Part shown: positions 8,663 to 18,246 of the stretch, piece by piece
Layout: each line of letters begins with the position of its first letter
Numbering within the stretch: the first letter of the stretch is position 1
Assembly: GCF_003437035.1 (NCBI RefSeq)
Contig: NZ_QSRL01000001.1
Span: 248,001-312,000 of the forward strand
Reading direction: 5' to 3'
Length of the DNA: 64,000 nucleotides
From: Collinsella sp. TF08-11AT
Lineage (GTDB): Bacteria > Actinomycetota > Coriobacteriia > Coriobacteriales > Coriobacteriaceae
Position numbers and translations under genes: made by a program
The notes under the pieces: generated by a model
What the model saw: only the letters and a program-made list of their open reading frames with translations
What the model was told of the DNA's origin: nothing
Databases searched by the model: none

Positions 8663-8710
8663 AGGAGTGTCCCCAACTGCCGGCAGGAAAGGAACGTCCC
8701 CAAGCACCGC
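8663..8710. repeat. Partial copy of the GTCCCCAA intergenic repeat
   Basis: Carries the phrases GGAGTGTCCCCAACTGC and GGAACGTCCCCAAG, which recur almost unchanged at 16911-16945 directly before the second structured element. Shorter pieces occur at 33307, 42168, 26536 and 60122. The 8424-8925 gap holds this, the hairpin at 8465 and the structured element at 8771; no gene was seen in it. Confidence 0.7.
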
Positions 8711-8770
8711 CTTCCCAATGACTACTCCAGCGATGGTAACGTCACGGGTAGAGGACGGACAGCGAGCGAC

Positions 8771-8906
8771 GTCCAGGACGAACAAGTTGGCATGAAAAAG
8801 GCGAGGCATAGACCTTCGGGTCATGCCTCGCCTTTTGAATGACAAATTGTCGTCCTGGGCGGCGCGCAGCGTCGGGCAGTTACGGCGTTTGGTAAAACGC
8901 CGTAAC
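8771..8906. other. Structured intergenic element, copy 1 (candidate RNA)
   Basis: Nested stems: P1 8771-8780 with 8851-8859; P1b ACAA/TTGT (8782-8785 with 8847-8850); a 2x2 internal loop; P2 TGGCAT/ATGACA (8788-8793 with 8839-8844, one mismatch); a GAAA/TGA internal loop; P3 from 8798 closing on a TTCG-type loop and ending 8835. P4 follows, a 12-bp hairpin with GGTA loop at 8879-8906. Copy 2 at 16989-17128 has the same order, conserved loops and differently sequenced but still paired stems. It lies in a convergent gap, 20 bp from the stop of the lipoprotein gene. The transcribed strand is unknown. Confidence 0.55.
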
Positions 8907-8925
8907 GAACTACCGCGTAACTCCC

Positions 8926-9483
8926 CTAGCTCATCATGGCATTCATCATCTCGTTGGTTGCGGAATCGTCGGCAGACCACTCGCCGTCGTCATTGCAGGA
9001 ATACTTGAAGGTGACCTTGGTGTCCTTGGTCTTAGCAGCCTTGGTCACATCGACCATAACCTGACCGGCCATCTTGTACAGCTCGTCATCGGAAGGCATC
9101 GAATCGAGCGCGGCGACCTTCTCCTGGTACTGGGTGGCAAAATCCTCAACGATCTGGTTCATGGACTTGCAGGTAATGGTGACCTCGGCAGTTGCGGTAC
9201 CCTTGTCCTCGTCGACCGTCACGTCGCCGATCTTGTAGTCAAAGCCCTCGAGATAGCTCTTGGCGTACTCCTTGGGATCGATGCCCAGCTGCTCAAACTC
9301 GTCGCCCGAGGCCTCTTCCAGGCCGGCGAGGAAGTCGTCGCCGCCGTTCTTGACCTCGTCAAACTGCGTCGTAAGATCCTCGGTGATGAGCTCCTCAACC
9401 GAAGGACCTCCGCAGCCGGAAAGCACAACCACGCACGCGACCAGAACAGCCATCAGGGGCGCAAGCAGCAGCTTCTTCTTCAT
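8926..9483 (-). CDS. Secreted lipoprotein, function unknown
   Basis: A 185-residue lipoprotein. The signal peptide is MKKKLLLAPLMAVLVAC followed by the lipobox LSGC (Cys about residue 23). The start was chosen at the ATG 7-8 nt after GGGAGGA; the frame is open 8 codons further. The mature part is acidic with two conserved-looking halves: EYAKSYLEGFDYKIGDVTVDED, then a repeat-poor tail ending ATNEMMNAMMS. It resembles small DUF5105-like lipoproteins of gut Actinomycetota and Bacillota, which have no known function; this is a weak match by eye. Monocistronic. Confidence 0.8.
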   Translation of the reverse strand: MKKKLLLAPLMAVLVACVVVLSGCGGPSVEELITEDLTTQFDEVKNGGDDFLAGLEEASGDEFEQLGIDPKEYAKSYLEGFDYKIGDVTVDEDKGTATAEVTITCKSMNQIVEDFATQYQEKVAALDSMPSDDELYKMAGQVMVDVTKAAKTKDTKVTFKYSCNDDGEWSADDSATNEMMNAMMS

Positions 9484-9660
9484 GACATTCCTCCCAACAA
9501 GCGGCACCGCGCTTCCCGACGCGGTGCGCGTCGTAACAATAAGGCCATACTAGCCGATAACGAACACCCCCGGCAAAGCAAAGGCGCAGTCGGCTCGATT
9601 TAACGTCCGAACGGTTTACCGGTCCGCCCAACGCGCAATAAAACGTTCCGCCGCATTGTA

Positions 9661-9694
9661 ATAAAAAAGGGTGGTCGGACAATTCGACCACCCC
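9661..9694 (-). terminator. Terminator of the EIIA gene
   Basis: On the minus strand a 9-bp stem (GGGTGGTCG pairing with CGACCACCC) with a 7-nt loop is followed by CTTTTTTAT. It starts 25 bp after the EIIA stop, a typical intrinsic terminator. Confidence 0.85.
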
Positions 9695-9718
9695 AAAACA
9701 TCCTTATGTTGCCGCAGT

Positions 9719-10255
9719 TTACTTGCGGACGACCTTGACGATGGCGTCGCCGGCGGCGACAGCGGAGTCGGCCTCGACGGCGAGCTCAACGTCGGCAAAC
9801 TCGGCGGTGTTGGACACGGCCACGACGACACAGTCCTTGTAACCGGCAGCAGCGATCTTGGCGCGGTCGATCTTGAGCATGGGCTGGCCAGCCTTAACGA
9901 CATCGTCGGCCTTGACGAAGCCCTCGAAGCCATCGCCGTTCATGTTGACGGTATCGACGCCAACATGCACCAGAACCTCGATGCCGCTATCGGACTGCAG
10001 ACCCACGGCGTGGCCCATGGTGACGGTCACCTTGCCGTCGCAGGGAGCGTAGACCAGATCGTCCTCGGGCCACACGGCGCAGCCCTTGCCCAGGACCTCG
10101 CCGCCAAAGACGGGATCGGGCACGTCGGCCATCTTGATGACCTTGCCCTTGACGGGCGAGCACAGCACGTCGGCGCCGGCAGAAGCAGAGATGGAGGACG
10201 GAGCAGCGGCAGCCGCGGGCTCAGCCTTCTTCTTGAACATGTCAAACAGACCCAT
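9719..10255 (-). CDS. PTS glucose-type EIIA component
   Basis: A 178-residue soluble EIIA of the glucose family (Crr-like). It takes phosphate from HPr and passes it to the EIIB domains of sugar permeases. A flexible Ala-rich linker follows MGLFDMFKKK, and the domain starts near residue 30 (SPVKGKVIKMADVPDPVF). The two active-site histidines are His82 (MGHAVGL) and His97 (LVHVGVDTV). AGAGGAG lies upstream of the ATG. It lies 140 bp downstream of a 6-phospho-beta-glucosidase gene on the same strand. Because the EIIBC at 28230-29657 lacks an A domain, this protein could serve it in trans; that pairing is inferred. Confidence 0.93.
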   Translation of the reverse strand: MGLFDMFKKKAEPAAAAAPSSISASAGADVLCSPVKGKVIKMADVPDPVFGGEVLGKGCAVWPEDDLVYAPCDGKVTVTMGHAVGLQSDSGIEVLVHVGVDTVNMNGDGFEGFVKADDVVKAGQPMLKIDRAKIAAAGYKDCVVVAVSNTAEFADVELAVEADSAVAAGDAIVKVVRK

Positions 10256-10395
10256 ACGTTTTCTCCTCTTGATTAAGCGCAACGTTATGCGCATGCCTAT
10301 GGTGATTATAGTGCCAAATGGTTCAAATGCTAAGGTGGGGACTCGAATCGCGAGCCCATCCCAACGCTTTTCCCCGGTGGCACTCATATTGTCGA

Positions 10396-13004
<2,609 letters not shown>

Positions 13005-13118
13005 GGCTTGCCAATCGTTGATTTGGTCATAGTTCGTCGTGATTCAGATATTAGCAGAACGCGCCGACGCGTCCATAATCTGTGCTATGCAGCAGATCGA
13101 TCGAGCCAAGGAGGATCC

Positions 13119-15710
13119 ATGACCGCGCACTATCAGCAGGTGCTCGAGGGTACATACGACAACCATGTGCTTCCGTTTTTGTGGATGAAGGGCGAGAGCC
13201 ATAAGACCATTGCCGAGTATCTGGAAAAGATCGCCGGCGCCGACATCCACGAGGTCTGTCTCGAAAGCCGCCCACACCCCGATTTTTGCGGCGAGGGCTG
13301 GTGGCGCGACTTGCGCTTTGTCATTGACGAGTGCAAGCAGCTGGGCCTTAAGCTCTGGATCTTGGACGACGCGCACTTCCCCACGGGCTTTGCCAACGGC
13401 GCCGTCAAGGAGGCCGTGCCCGAGCTCCGCAAGATCGTGCTCACGCACCGCACGTTCGACATCGTGGGCCCCACGTCCGCCGCGAGCATCGCGCTCGCCA
13501 ACATGCTCGACAAAACGGAGCGCTTCTACGGCGTGACATTTATGCAGGACGGCAGCCCCGTCGACGTCGCTTACCGAGTAATCGACGATGCAGACGGCAA
13601 CCCCAGCCGCCTGGTCTTCGATGCACCTGCGGGCCTCACGCAGGCATGCGTGATGTTCACGAGCGGCAAGACCTCCTACAACGAGGACTACATCAATATG
13701 GTCGACCGCGCCTCGGTGGCGCAGCTCATCGATGCTGTCTACGAGCCGCATTTTGAGCATCTGGGCGATGAGTTTGGCAAGACGATCCTGGGCTTTTTCT
13801 CCGATGAGCCCGGATTTGCCAACGAGAAGGGCACCACGGGCCCCGATGGCATCTCGGACACGCTCATCGGCAAGGCCACCGCGCCCCTACCCTGGTCGGC
13901 CGAGCTTGAGCGTCGCCTACGCGCGGCACTGGGCGAGCGCTACCTGGCCGAGCTCCCGCACCTGTGGGACCGTGAGCCGGCCGGCGCGCACGTACGCCAC
14001 GTCTATATGGACATCGCGAGCACCCTCTATAAGGAGTGCTTCTGCGACCAGCTCGGAGACTGGTGCCGCGCGCGCGGCGTGCAGTACATCGGCCACGTTA
14101 TCGAGGACAAGGACTGCCACGCGCGCCTGGGCGTGGGCGCCGGGCACTACTTCCGCGCCGTGGGCGGTCAGGACATGGCGGGCGTCGACATCGTGATCAA
14201 CCAGCTGGTACCCGGCATGGACCGCGGCCTTCACAGCTACGGACGCGGCGTGTGGAACCTCGAGTTCTATAACTACGTGCTGCCCAAGCTGGGCTCCTCG
14301 GCAGCACACCTCGACCCCAAAAAGCAGGGGCGCTGCATGGCCGAGGTCTTTGGCGCATTTGGATGGCACGAAGGCCTACGCGAGATGAAGTGGATCGCCG
14401 ATCATTTTTTGGTGCGCGGCGTCAATTGGTTTGTGCCGCATGCCTTTAGCATGGCCGCCTTCCCCGACTGGGACTGCCCGCCGCATTTCTATGCGCATGG
14501 CCAAAACCCCCAGTTTGCACACTTTGGGCAGCTCATGAGCTACATGAACCGTACGGCGAGCCTGCTGAGCGGCGGGCGCGCAACGACCCCGGTGGCGCTT
14601 CTCTACCATGCGGACGCCGAGTGGACAGGCGAGGCGAACTTTATGCAGCATGCCGCCTCCGAGCTTATGCGCGCGCAGGTCGACTTTGACATCGTGCCGG
14701 CAGAGGCATTTGAGGACGCAGGGCGCTATGCCGTTGAAATTGCCGCAGACGGTAGCGGCTTTGGCGTGAACGGCCAGGCATACCGCTGCCTGGTGATGCC
14801 CGGAGCCGAGTTTGTCGGCGGAGCCGTGCTCGACTTTGCCGCGCGCGCCGCAGCCGCAGGTGTTGCCGTGTACGCGCTGGATGAGTTGCCGAGCAAGCGC
14901 TACGACGGTGATATTGCAGCCCGCGAGGGCTTTGCCTCCGTGGATGCAGCCGCGGTCGCCGGCATCAAGCTCCTGGCAACCGCCGAGCTCGCAGGCACGC
15001 TTGCCGACGCCGGTATGCAGACCGTGGTTTGTGCCGAGTCCCAGCCCTGGCTGCGCGCACTGCGCTACGAGCGGGCGGGCGAGACCTATCTGATGCTCGT
15101 CAACGAGCATCCCAAGCAGGGTATCTCCACTCAGATTGCGCTTGCCGACGGCATACCCGTTGCAGGCGCGCGCCTCGACCTGCTCAACGGCACCGATCCC
15201 GCCGCCTTTGACGGCACGCTCGAGCTGGCTCCCTACGAGAGCTGCATCGTGGTCCTTGGGGCTACAGGTTCCGCCGGCGCGGCAACTGCTGGAGACGAAG
15301 CCACATGCATCGACGAGCCCTGGGCGGTTGCCTTCTCTGCCCCTGGTACCGATGCCTTTGGCGAGTCTGTTGAGCTTGCAGACCTGCACGACCTTTCCTC
15401 GGCCGAGTTCCCCGGCAAGGCCGGCACGTTCCGCTACCAGGCCTCCTTTGTCCTGGGCGAAGCGGCCAGCCGCGCTGTCATCGACCTTGGGGAGGTCTTT
15501 GAGACCGCAACCGTCACCCTCGACGGCAAATCCCTCGGCACCCGCATCTGTCCGCCTTACCGCTTTGAGGCCGCCGCACTTTTAGCCGGTGAGCACGCGC
15601 TCACGATCGATATCATCAACACCCTCGACCACGCCGTCCCCGACGTGTTCGGCATGACCGAGCCCTCCGAGCCCAGCGGTCTCTTGGGGCCCGTACGCGT
15701 GCTCGGGTAA
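13119..15710 (+). CDS. Large glycoside hydrolase, GH2/GH106-like
   Basis: An 863-residue cytoplasmic protein with no signal peptide. Residues 1-450 look like a TIM barrel of the kind seen in GH106/GH2-related rhamnosidase-like enzymes: LKLWILDDAHFPTGFANG near 80, GFFSDEPGF near 230 and VNWFVPHAFSM near 440. A Rossmann-like middle domain follows (VALLYHADAEWTGE), and the last about 130 residues look like a beta-sandwich sugar-binding domain (EVFETATVTLDGKSLGTR). The acidic residues in DDAH and SDEP are candidates for catalysis. The start is set by AAGGAGGATCC just before ATG 13119. It is flanked by AraC and RpiR regulators. The substrate is unknown. Confidence 0.72.
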   Translation: MTAHYQQVLEGTYDNHVLPFLWMKGESHKTIAEYLEKIAGADIHEVCLESRPHPDFCGEGWWRDLRFVIDECKQLGLKLWILDDAHFPTGFANGAVKEAVPELRKIVLTHRTFDIVGPTSAASIALANMLDKTERFYGVTFMQDGSPVDVAYRVIDDADGNPSRLVFDAPAGLTQACVMFTSGKTSYNEDYINMVDRASVAQLIDAVYEPHFEHLGDEFGKTILGFFSDEPGFANEKGTTGPDGISDTLIGKATAPLPWSAELERRLRAALGERYLAELPHLWDREPAGAHVRHVYMDIASTLYKECFCDQLGDWCRARGVQYIGHVIEDKDCHARLGVGAGHYFRAVGGQDMAGVDIVINQLVPGMDRGLHSYGRGVWNLEFYNYVLPKLGSSAAHLDPKKQGRCMAEVFGAFGWHEGLREMKWIADHFLVRGVNWFVPHAFSMAAFPDWDCPPHFYAHGQNPQFAHFGQLMSYMNRTASLLSGGRATTPVALLYHADAEWTGEANFMQHAASELMRAQVDFDIVPAEAFEDAGRYAVEIAADGSGFGVNGQAYRCLVMPGAEFVGGAVLDFAARAAAAGVAVYALDELPSKRYDGDIAAREGFASVDAAAVAGIKLLATAELAGTLADAGMQTVVCAESQPWLRALRYERAGETYLMLVNEHPKQGISTQIALADGIPVAGARLDLLNGTDPAAFDGTLELAPYESCIVVLGATGSAGAATAGDEATCIDEPWAVAFSAPGTDAFGESVELADLHDLSSAEFPGKAGTFRYQASFVLGEAASRAVIDLGEVFETATVTLDGKSLGTRICPPYRFEAAALLAGEHALTIDIINTLDHAVPDVFGMTEPSEPSGLLGPVRVLG

Positions 15711-15876
15711 CGCCCCGGGCGCAAACGGCCCAACAAGGACAGCGCCCCTATGTTGAGCCCGCACAGCGTCGAGCGGTCCGTCGTTCATAGACCGGCGGAC
15801 CAAAACTCCCAGCCAAGCCGAACGTTTTATTTATCGCTATGATTGGTTTATCGCGACGCAAACGCATAGGAGCCAT

Positions 15877-16731
15877 ATGGATATCAGGCGAAAGATCACG
15901 CAGGGCAAAAGCCTCACCCCCACCGAGCAACAACTTGGGCGAACGGCCCTCGCCATGGGCGAGGATGTGCGCGGGCTTTCCATTAAGGAATTTGCCGCGT
16001 GCGCCAACGTTTCGGTCGCGAGCGTGCACCGCTTTTGCAAAAAGCTCGGCCTCGAGGGATTCAAAGACCTCAAGGTCGAGCTCATCCGCCAGGCGACCGA
16101 GGCGGGCAACCGGCGCGACGTGGACATCAACTTTCCCTTCGATGCCACCTCCGCCCCTGCGCAGGTGATGGAGCGCATGGAGGGGCTCTACCAGACCACC
16201 TTGGCCGAAACGCAGGAGCTGCTCGACCCTGCACAGCTCGACCACGCCGCCAAGCTCATCATGCGCGCCGGCACCGTGGACATCTACACGGGCTCGCATA
16301 ACCTGTATCCAGCGGGAATGTTCCGCGATCGCCTGCTTTCCGCCGGCAAAAGCGCGACGTGCCACGACAGCGTCGAGGCGCAGGTGCGCACGGCGCTCGC
16401 CTCGGGTCCCGACCATGTGGCAATCGTCATCTCCTACAGCGGCCTTGCCCCCAACCTCAAGGAGATCTTGCCGATCCTTAGCAGTCGACATGTCCCGGTC
16501 ATCGTCATCGGCACGCCGTACTGTGCCCGCATTCACCCCGGCTTTGCCGCCTATCTCACGGTAAGCGACCACGAGAGCATGACGCACCGCATCACGCAGT
16601 TCGCCAGCCATATCGCCGTGCAATACGTACTCGATTCGCTCTATAGCAGCTACTTTGCCAAAGATTACGCCCGCTGCTCCGAGTTCCTAGAGCGCTCGTT
16701 CCCCTACACCCGCCTGCCCGGACTCAAGTAG
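15877..16731 (+). CDS. RpiR-family transcriptional regulator
   Basis: A 284-residue regulator with an N-terminal RpiR helix-turn-helix (residues about 1-77; KEFAACANVSVASVHRFCKKLG) and a C-terminal SIS sugar-phosphate isomerase-like domain (about 110-245; VDIYTGSHN, then AIVISYSGLAPNLKEILPI). Such proteins sense phosphosugars. A TAGGAG site precedes the ATG. It follows the large glycosidase after 166 bp in the same direction and probably regulates that locus or a PTS. The 5' gap shows no clear operator. Confidence 0.93.
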   Translation: MDIRRKITQGKSLTPTEQQLGRTALAMGEDVRGLSIKEFAACANVSVASVHRFCKKLGLEGFKDLKVELIRQATEAGNRRDVDINFPFDATSAPAQVMERMEGLYQTTLAETQELLDPAQLDHAAKLIMRAGTVDIYTGSHNLYPAGMFRDRLLSAGKSATCHDSVEAQVRTALASGPDHVAIVISYSGLAPNLKEILPILSSRHVPVIVIGTPYCARIHPGFAAYLTVSDHESMTHRITQFASHIAVQYVLDSLYSSYFAKDYARCSEFLERSFPYTRLPGLK

Positions 16732-16764
16732 CGACGAGTGTGGATTTTTGGACACTCAGATAAC

Positions 16765-16828
16765 GAGCGTGGATAATCTCCCGTTTTTGACCTGGATGCA
16801 GGCTCAAAGTGGGAGATTATCCACGCTC
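16765..16828. repeat. 64-bp palindrome with TTATCCAC arms, copy 1
   Basis: A perfect 18-bp inverted repeat (GAGCGTGGATAATCTCCC and its complement) with a 28-bp loop. Each arm holds TTATCCACG, one base from the DnaA-box consensus. Copies of exactly the same 64-bp span lie at 33355 and 42221. It lies 33 bp after the rpiR stop. Confidence 0.8.
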
Positions 16829-16844
16829 ATTTTGCGGGTAGTCA

Positions 16845-16888
16845 TTGGGGACGTTCTTGAATGATTAGTCGTTTAAGAACGTCCCCAA
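16845..16888. repeat. GGGGACGTTCTT palindrome
   Basis: A 14-bp inverted repeat (TTGGGGACGTTCTT and its complement) around a 16-bp loop, directly after the 64-bp palindrome. A longer version lies at 33433-33488, and half-copies lie at 42292-42323, 26566-26594 and 60122-60140. It is followed at 16911-16945 by the GTCCCCAA phrases seen at 8663. Confidence 0.8.
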
Positions 16889-16988
16889 CGACTACATCAG
16901 GAGTGTCCCCAGGTGTCGGCAGAAAAGGAACGTCCCCAAGTGCCGCATCTGGACCAGGACAACGCCGATGTTTTGGTAGCGACAGCGA

Positions 16989-17128
16989 AAACCCGCCAGA
17001 GCGAGCAAGGTGCCTTGAAACGAGGCGGCATTGATCTTTCGATCATGCCGCCGAAGTTGAAAGGCAGATTGCCGCTCTGGCGGGTTTGCAGCGTCGAGCC
17101 GTTACGCGGGTTGGTAAACCCGCGTAAC
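16989..17128. other. Structured intergenic element, copy 2 (candidate RNA)
   Basis: P1 is a perfect 15-bp stem (16989-17003 with 17073-17087). P1b is GCAA/TTGC, then a 2x2 loop (GG/GA), P2 TGCCTT/AAGGCA (17011-17016 with 17061-17066), a GAAA/TTGA internal loop, and P3 GGCGGCAT/ATGCCGCC (17024-17031 with 17045-17052). After GCAGCGTCG, P4 is a 12-bp hairpin with a GGTA loop at 17101-17128. P4 touches the last base of the pyrE stop codon. Compared with copy 1, the stem sequences differ but still pair, while the internal loops and GCAGCGTCG are kept. Confidence 0.55.
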
Positions 17129-17811
17129 TACTCCCGAGCTCCGTACTGCTCGTAGTAGGCGTCGATAGCGGTCTTGAGCTCGTCGTCGATGACGACTTTG
17201 CCGTCGATCTCGTGGTTGTAGAGGGTCTCGACGACCTCGGCCATGGAGACGATGCTCGCGACGGGGAAACCGTACTTGGCCTCGATCTCCTTCTGCGCGG
17301 TGGTCACGCCACCCTTGCCGACCTCCATGCGGTTGAGGGACACGATGAGGCCCTTGATCTCGACATCGGCAGCAGCCTTGACCTTGGGATAGGTCTCGTC
17401 GATGGACTTACCGCTGGTAGTGACGTCCTCGACCATGACCACGCGGTCGCCGTCCTGGGGCTCGTAGCCCAGCAGGTTGCCCTTGTCAGCGCCGTGGTCC
17501 TTGGCCTCCTTGCGATCGCAGCAGTACTTGACCTCCTTGCTGTACAACTCGTGGTAGGCAATTGCGGTCACGACGGCCAACGGAATACCCTTGTAGGCCG
17601 GTCCAAACAGCACGTCAAAGTCGTCGCCAAAGTTATCGTGGATTGCCTGGGCGTAATACTCGCCCAGCTTCTTGAGCTGGTAGCCCGTCACGTAAGCGCC
17701 GGCATTCATAAAGAACGGGGACTGACGGCCGCTCTTGAGCGTAAAGCTGCCGAACTTAAGAACGTCGGACTCAACCATAAACTTGATGAACTCTTGCTTG
17801 TAAGCCTCCAT
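17128..17811 (-). CDS. pyrE: Orotate phosphoribosyltransferase
   Basis: A 227-residue PyrE. It joins orotate to PRPP to give orotidine monophosphate in de novo pyrimidine synthesis. The PRPP-binding motif VVMVEDVTTSGKS is intact near residue 130, and LKSGRQSPFFMN near residue 20-35 is the orotate/PRPP contact typical of the family. The start was chosen at MEAYKQEF after AGAGGAG; the open frame extends 28 codons further without a ribosome site. It stands alone, with no other pyr genes nearby. A structured element begins at its stop codon. Confidence 0.96.
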   Translation of the reverse strand: MEAYKQEFIKFMVESDVLKFGSFTLKSGRQSPFFMNAGAYVTGYQLKKLGEYYAQAIHDNFGDDFDVLFGPAYKGIPLAVVTAIAYHELYSKEVKYCCDRKEAKDHGADKGNLLGYEPQDGDRVVMVEDVTTSGKSIDETYPKVKAAADVEIKGLIVSLNRMEVGKGGVTTAQKEIEAKYGFPVASIVSMAEVVETLYNHEIDGKVVIDDELKTAIDAYYEQYGARE

Positions 17812-17940
17812 GCGGGCTCCTCTCGTAATCGCGTACGTGCCTTCCAGTTTAGCGCAGGCAGGGCGCGTTGCGGGCGCGCTTTGGGGCCTCGGCATTCTGT
17901 AAAGGCTTTGTCAGGGGCAATGGTTTTCCAAACATTGGGG

Positions 17941-17969
17941 TTGACACGGCAAACCCCCTCATCAAGAAT
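17941..17969 (+). promoter_or_regulatory. Probable sigma-70-type promoter of mgtA
   Basis: TTGACA at 17941-17946 and AAGAAT at 17964-17969 are separated by 17 bp. Transcription from it would give a leader of about 270 nt before mgtA that includes the small ORF at 18036 and the hairpin at 18129. Confidence 0.6.
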
Positions 17970-18035
17970 ACGGGCGGATTGTAACGGGTACGAGATACCC
18001 AAAACGCGCAGCGCTCGGCCTTAAGGAGGTGTGCC

Positions 18036-18107
18036 ATGGAAGGCAGTCATAGTCGAAAAACCTGCATGTCGCCCTCGGCACGCCGCGAGGATTCCGCACA
18101 CGCATAA
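18036..18107 (+). CDS. Candidate leader peptide upstream of mgtA
   Basis: A 23-codon ORF beginning MEGSHSRKTC and ending EDSAHA. The ribosome site AAGGAGGTG is the best in the neighbourhood, 4-5 nt before the ATG. It lies between the probable mgtA promoter and mgtA, 139 bp before the mgtA start. In enteric bacteria the mgtA leader encodes the short peptide MgtL, whose translation governs mgtA expression; that example is unrelated in sequence. Here the ORF is followed by a 14-bp hairpin. Whether it is translated or regulatory is inference. Confidence 0.45.
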   Translation: MEGSHSRKTCMSPSARREDSAHA

Positions 18108-18128
18108 GCGCCACGAACCGATCGTCAA

Positions 18129-18164
18129 AACCACCACAAAGGTGCCTGTCCCTTTGTGGTGGTT
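18129..18164. repeat. CCACCACAAAGG hairpin, copy 1
   Basis: AACCACCACAAAGG and its complement form a perfect 14-bp stem around TGCCTGTC. Other copies lie at 24785-24821 and 43991-44029, a half-copy at 21069-21087, and a variant with GTGACAAAGGG arms at 47107-47139. In this position it lies in the mgtA leader. The rest of the 17812-18246 gap contains the promoter and the small ORF. Confidence 0.8.
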
Positions 18165-18246
18165 CGAAAGCATGACGTGAGCGACATCTAGGTTTTTTGA
18201 AGCACATACGACACGTACGCTAACTCCCTTCAACAAGGAGGACCCT

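Noticed and set aside
8771..8906. tRNA, 6S RNA or T-box as identity of the structured element
   Set aside because: There is no cloverleaf or CCA, no 6S-like central bubble, and no T-box sequence. The element also sits at gene 3' ends.
16765..16828. DnaA-box-like sequences as a possible replication origin
   Set aside because: They occur singly in repeated palindromes at three distant sites, with no dnaA or dnaN gene and no box cluster or AT-rich unwinding region.
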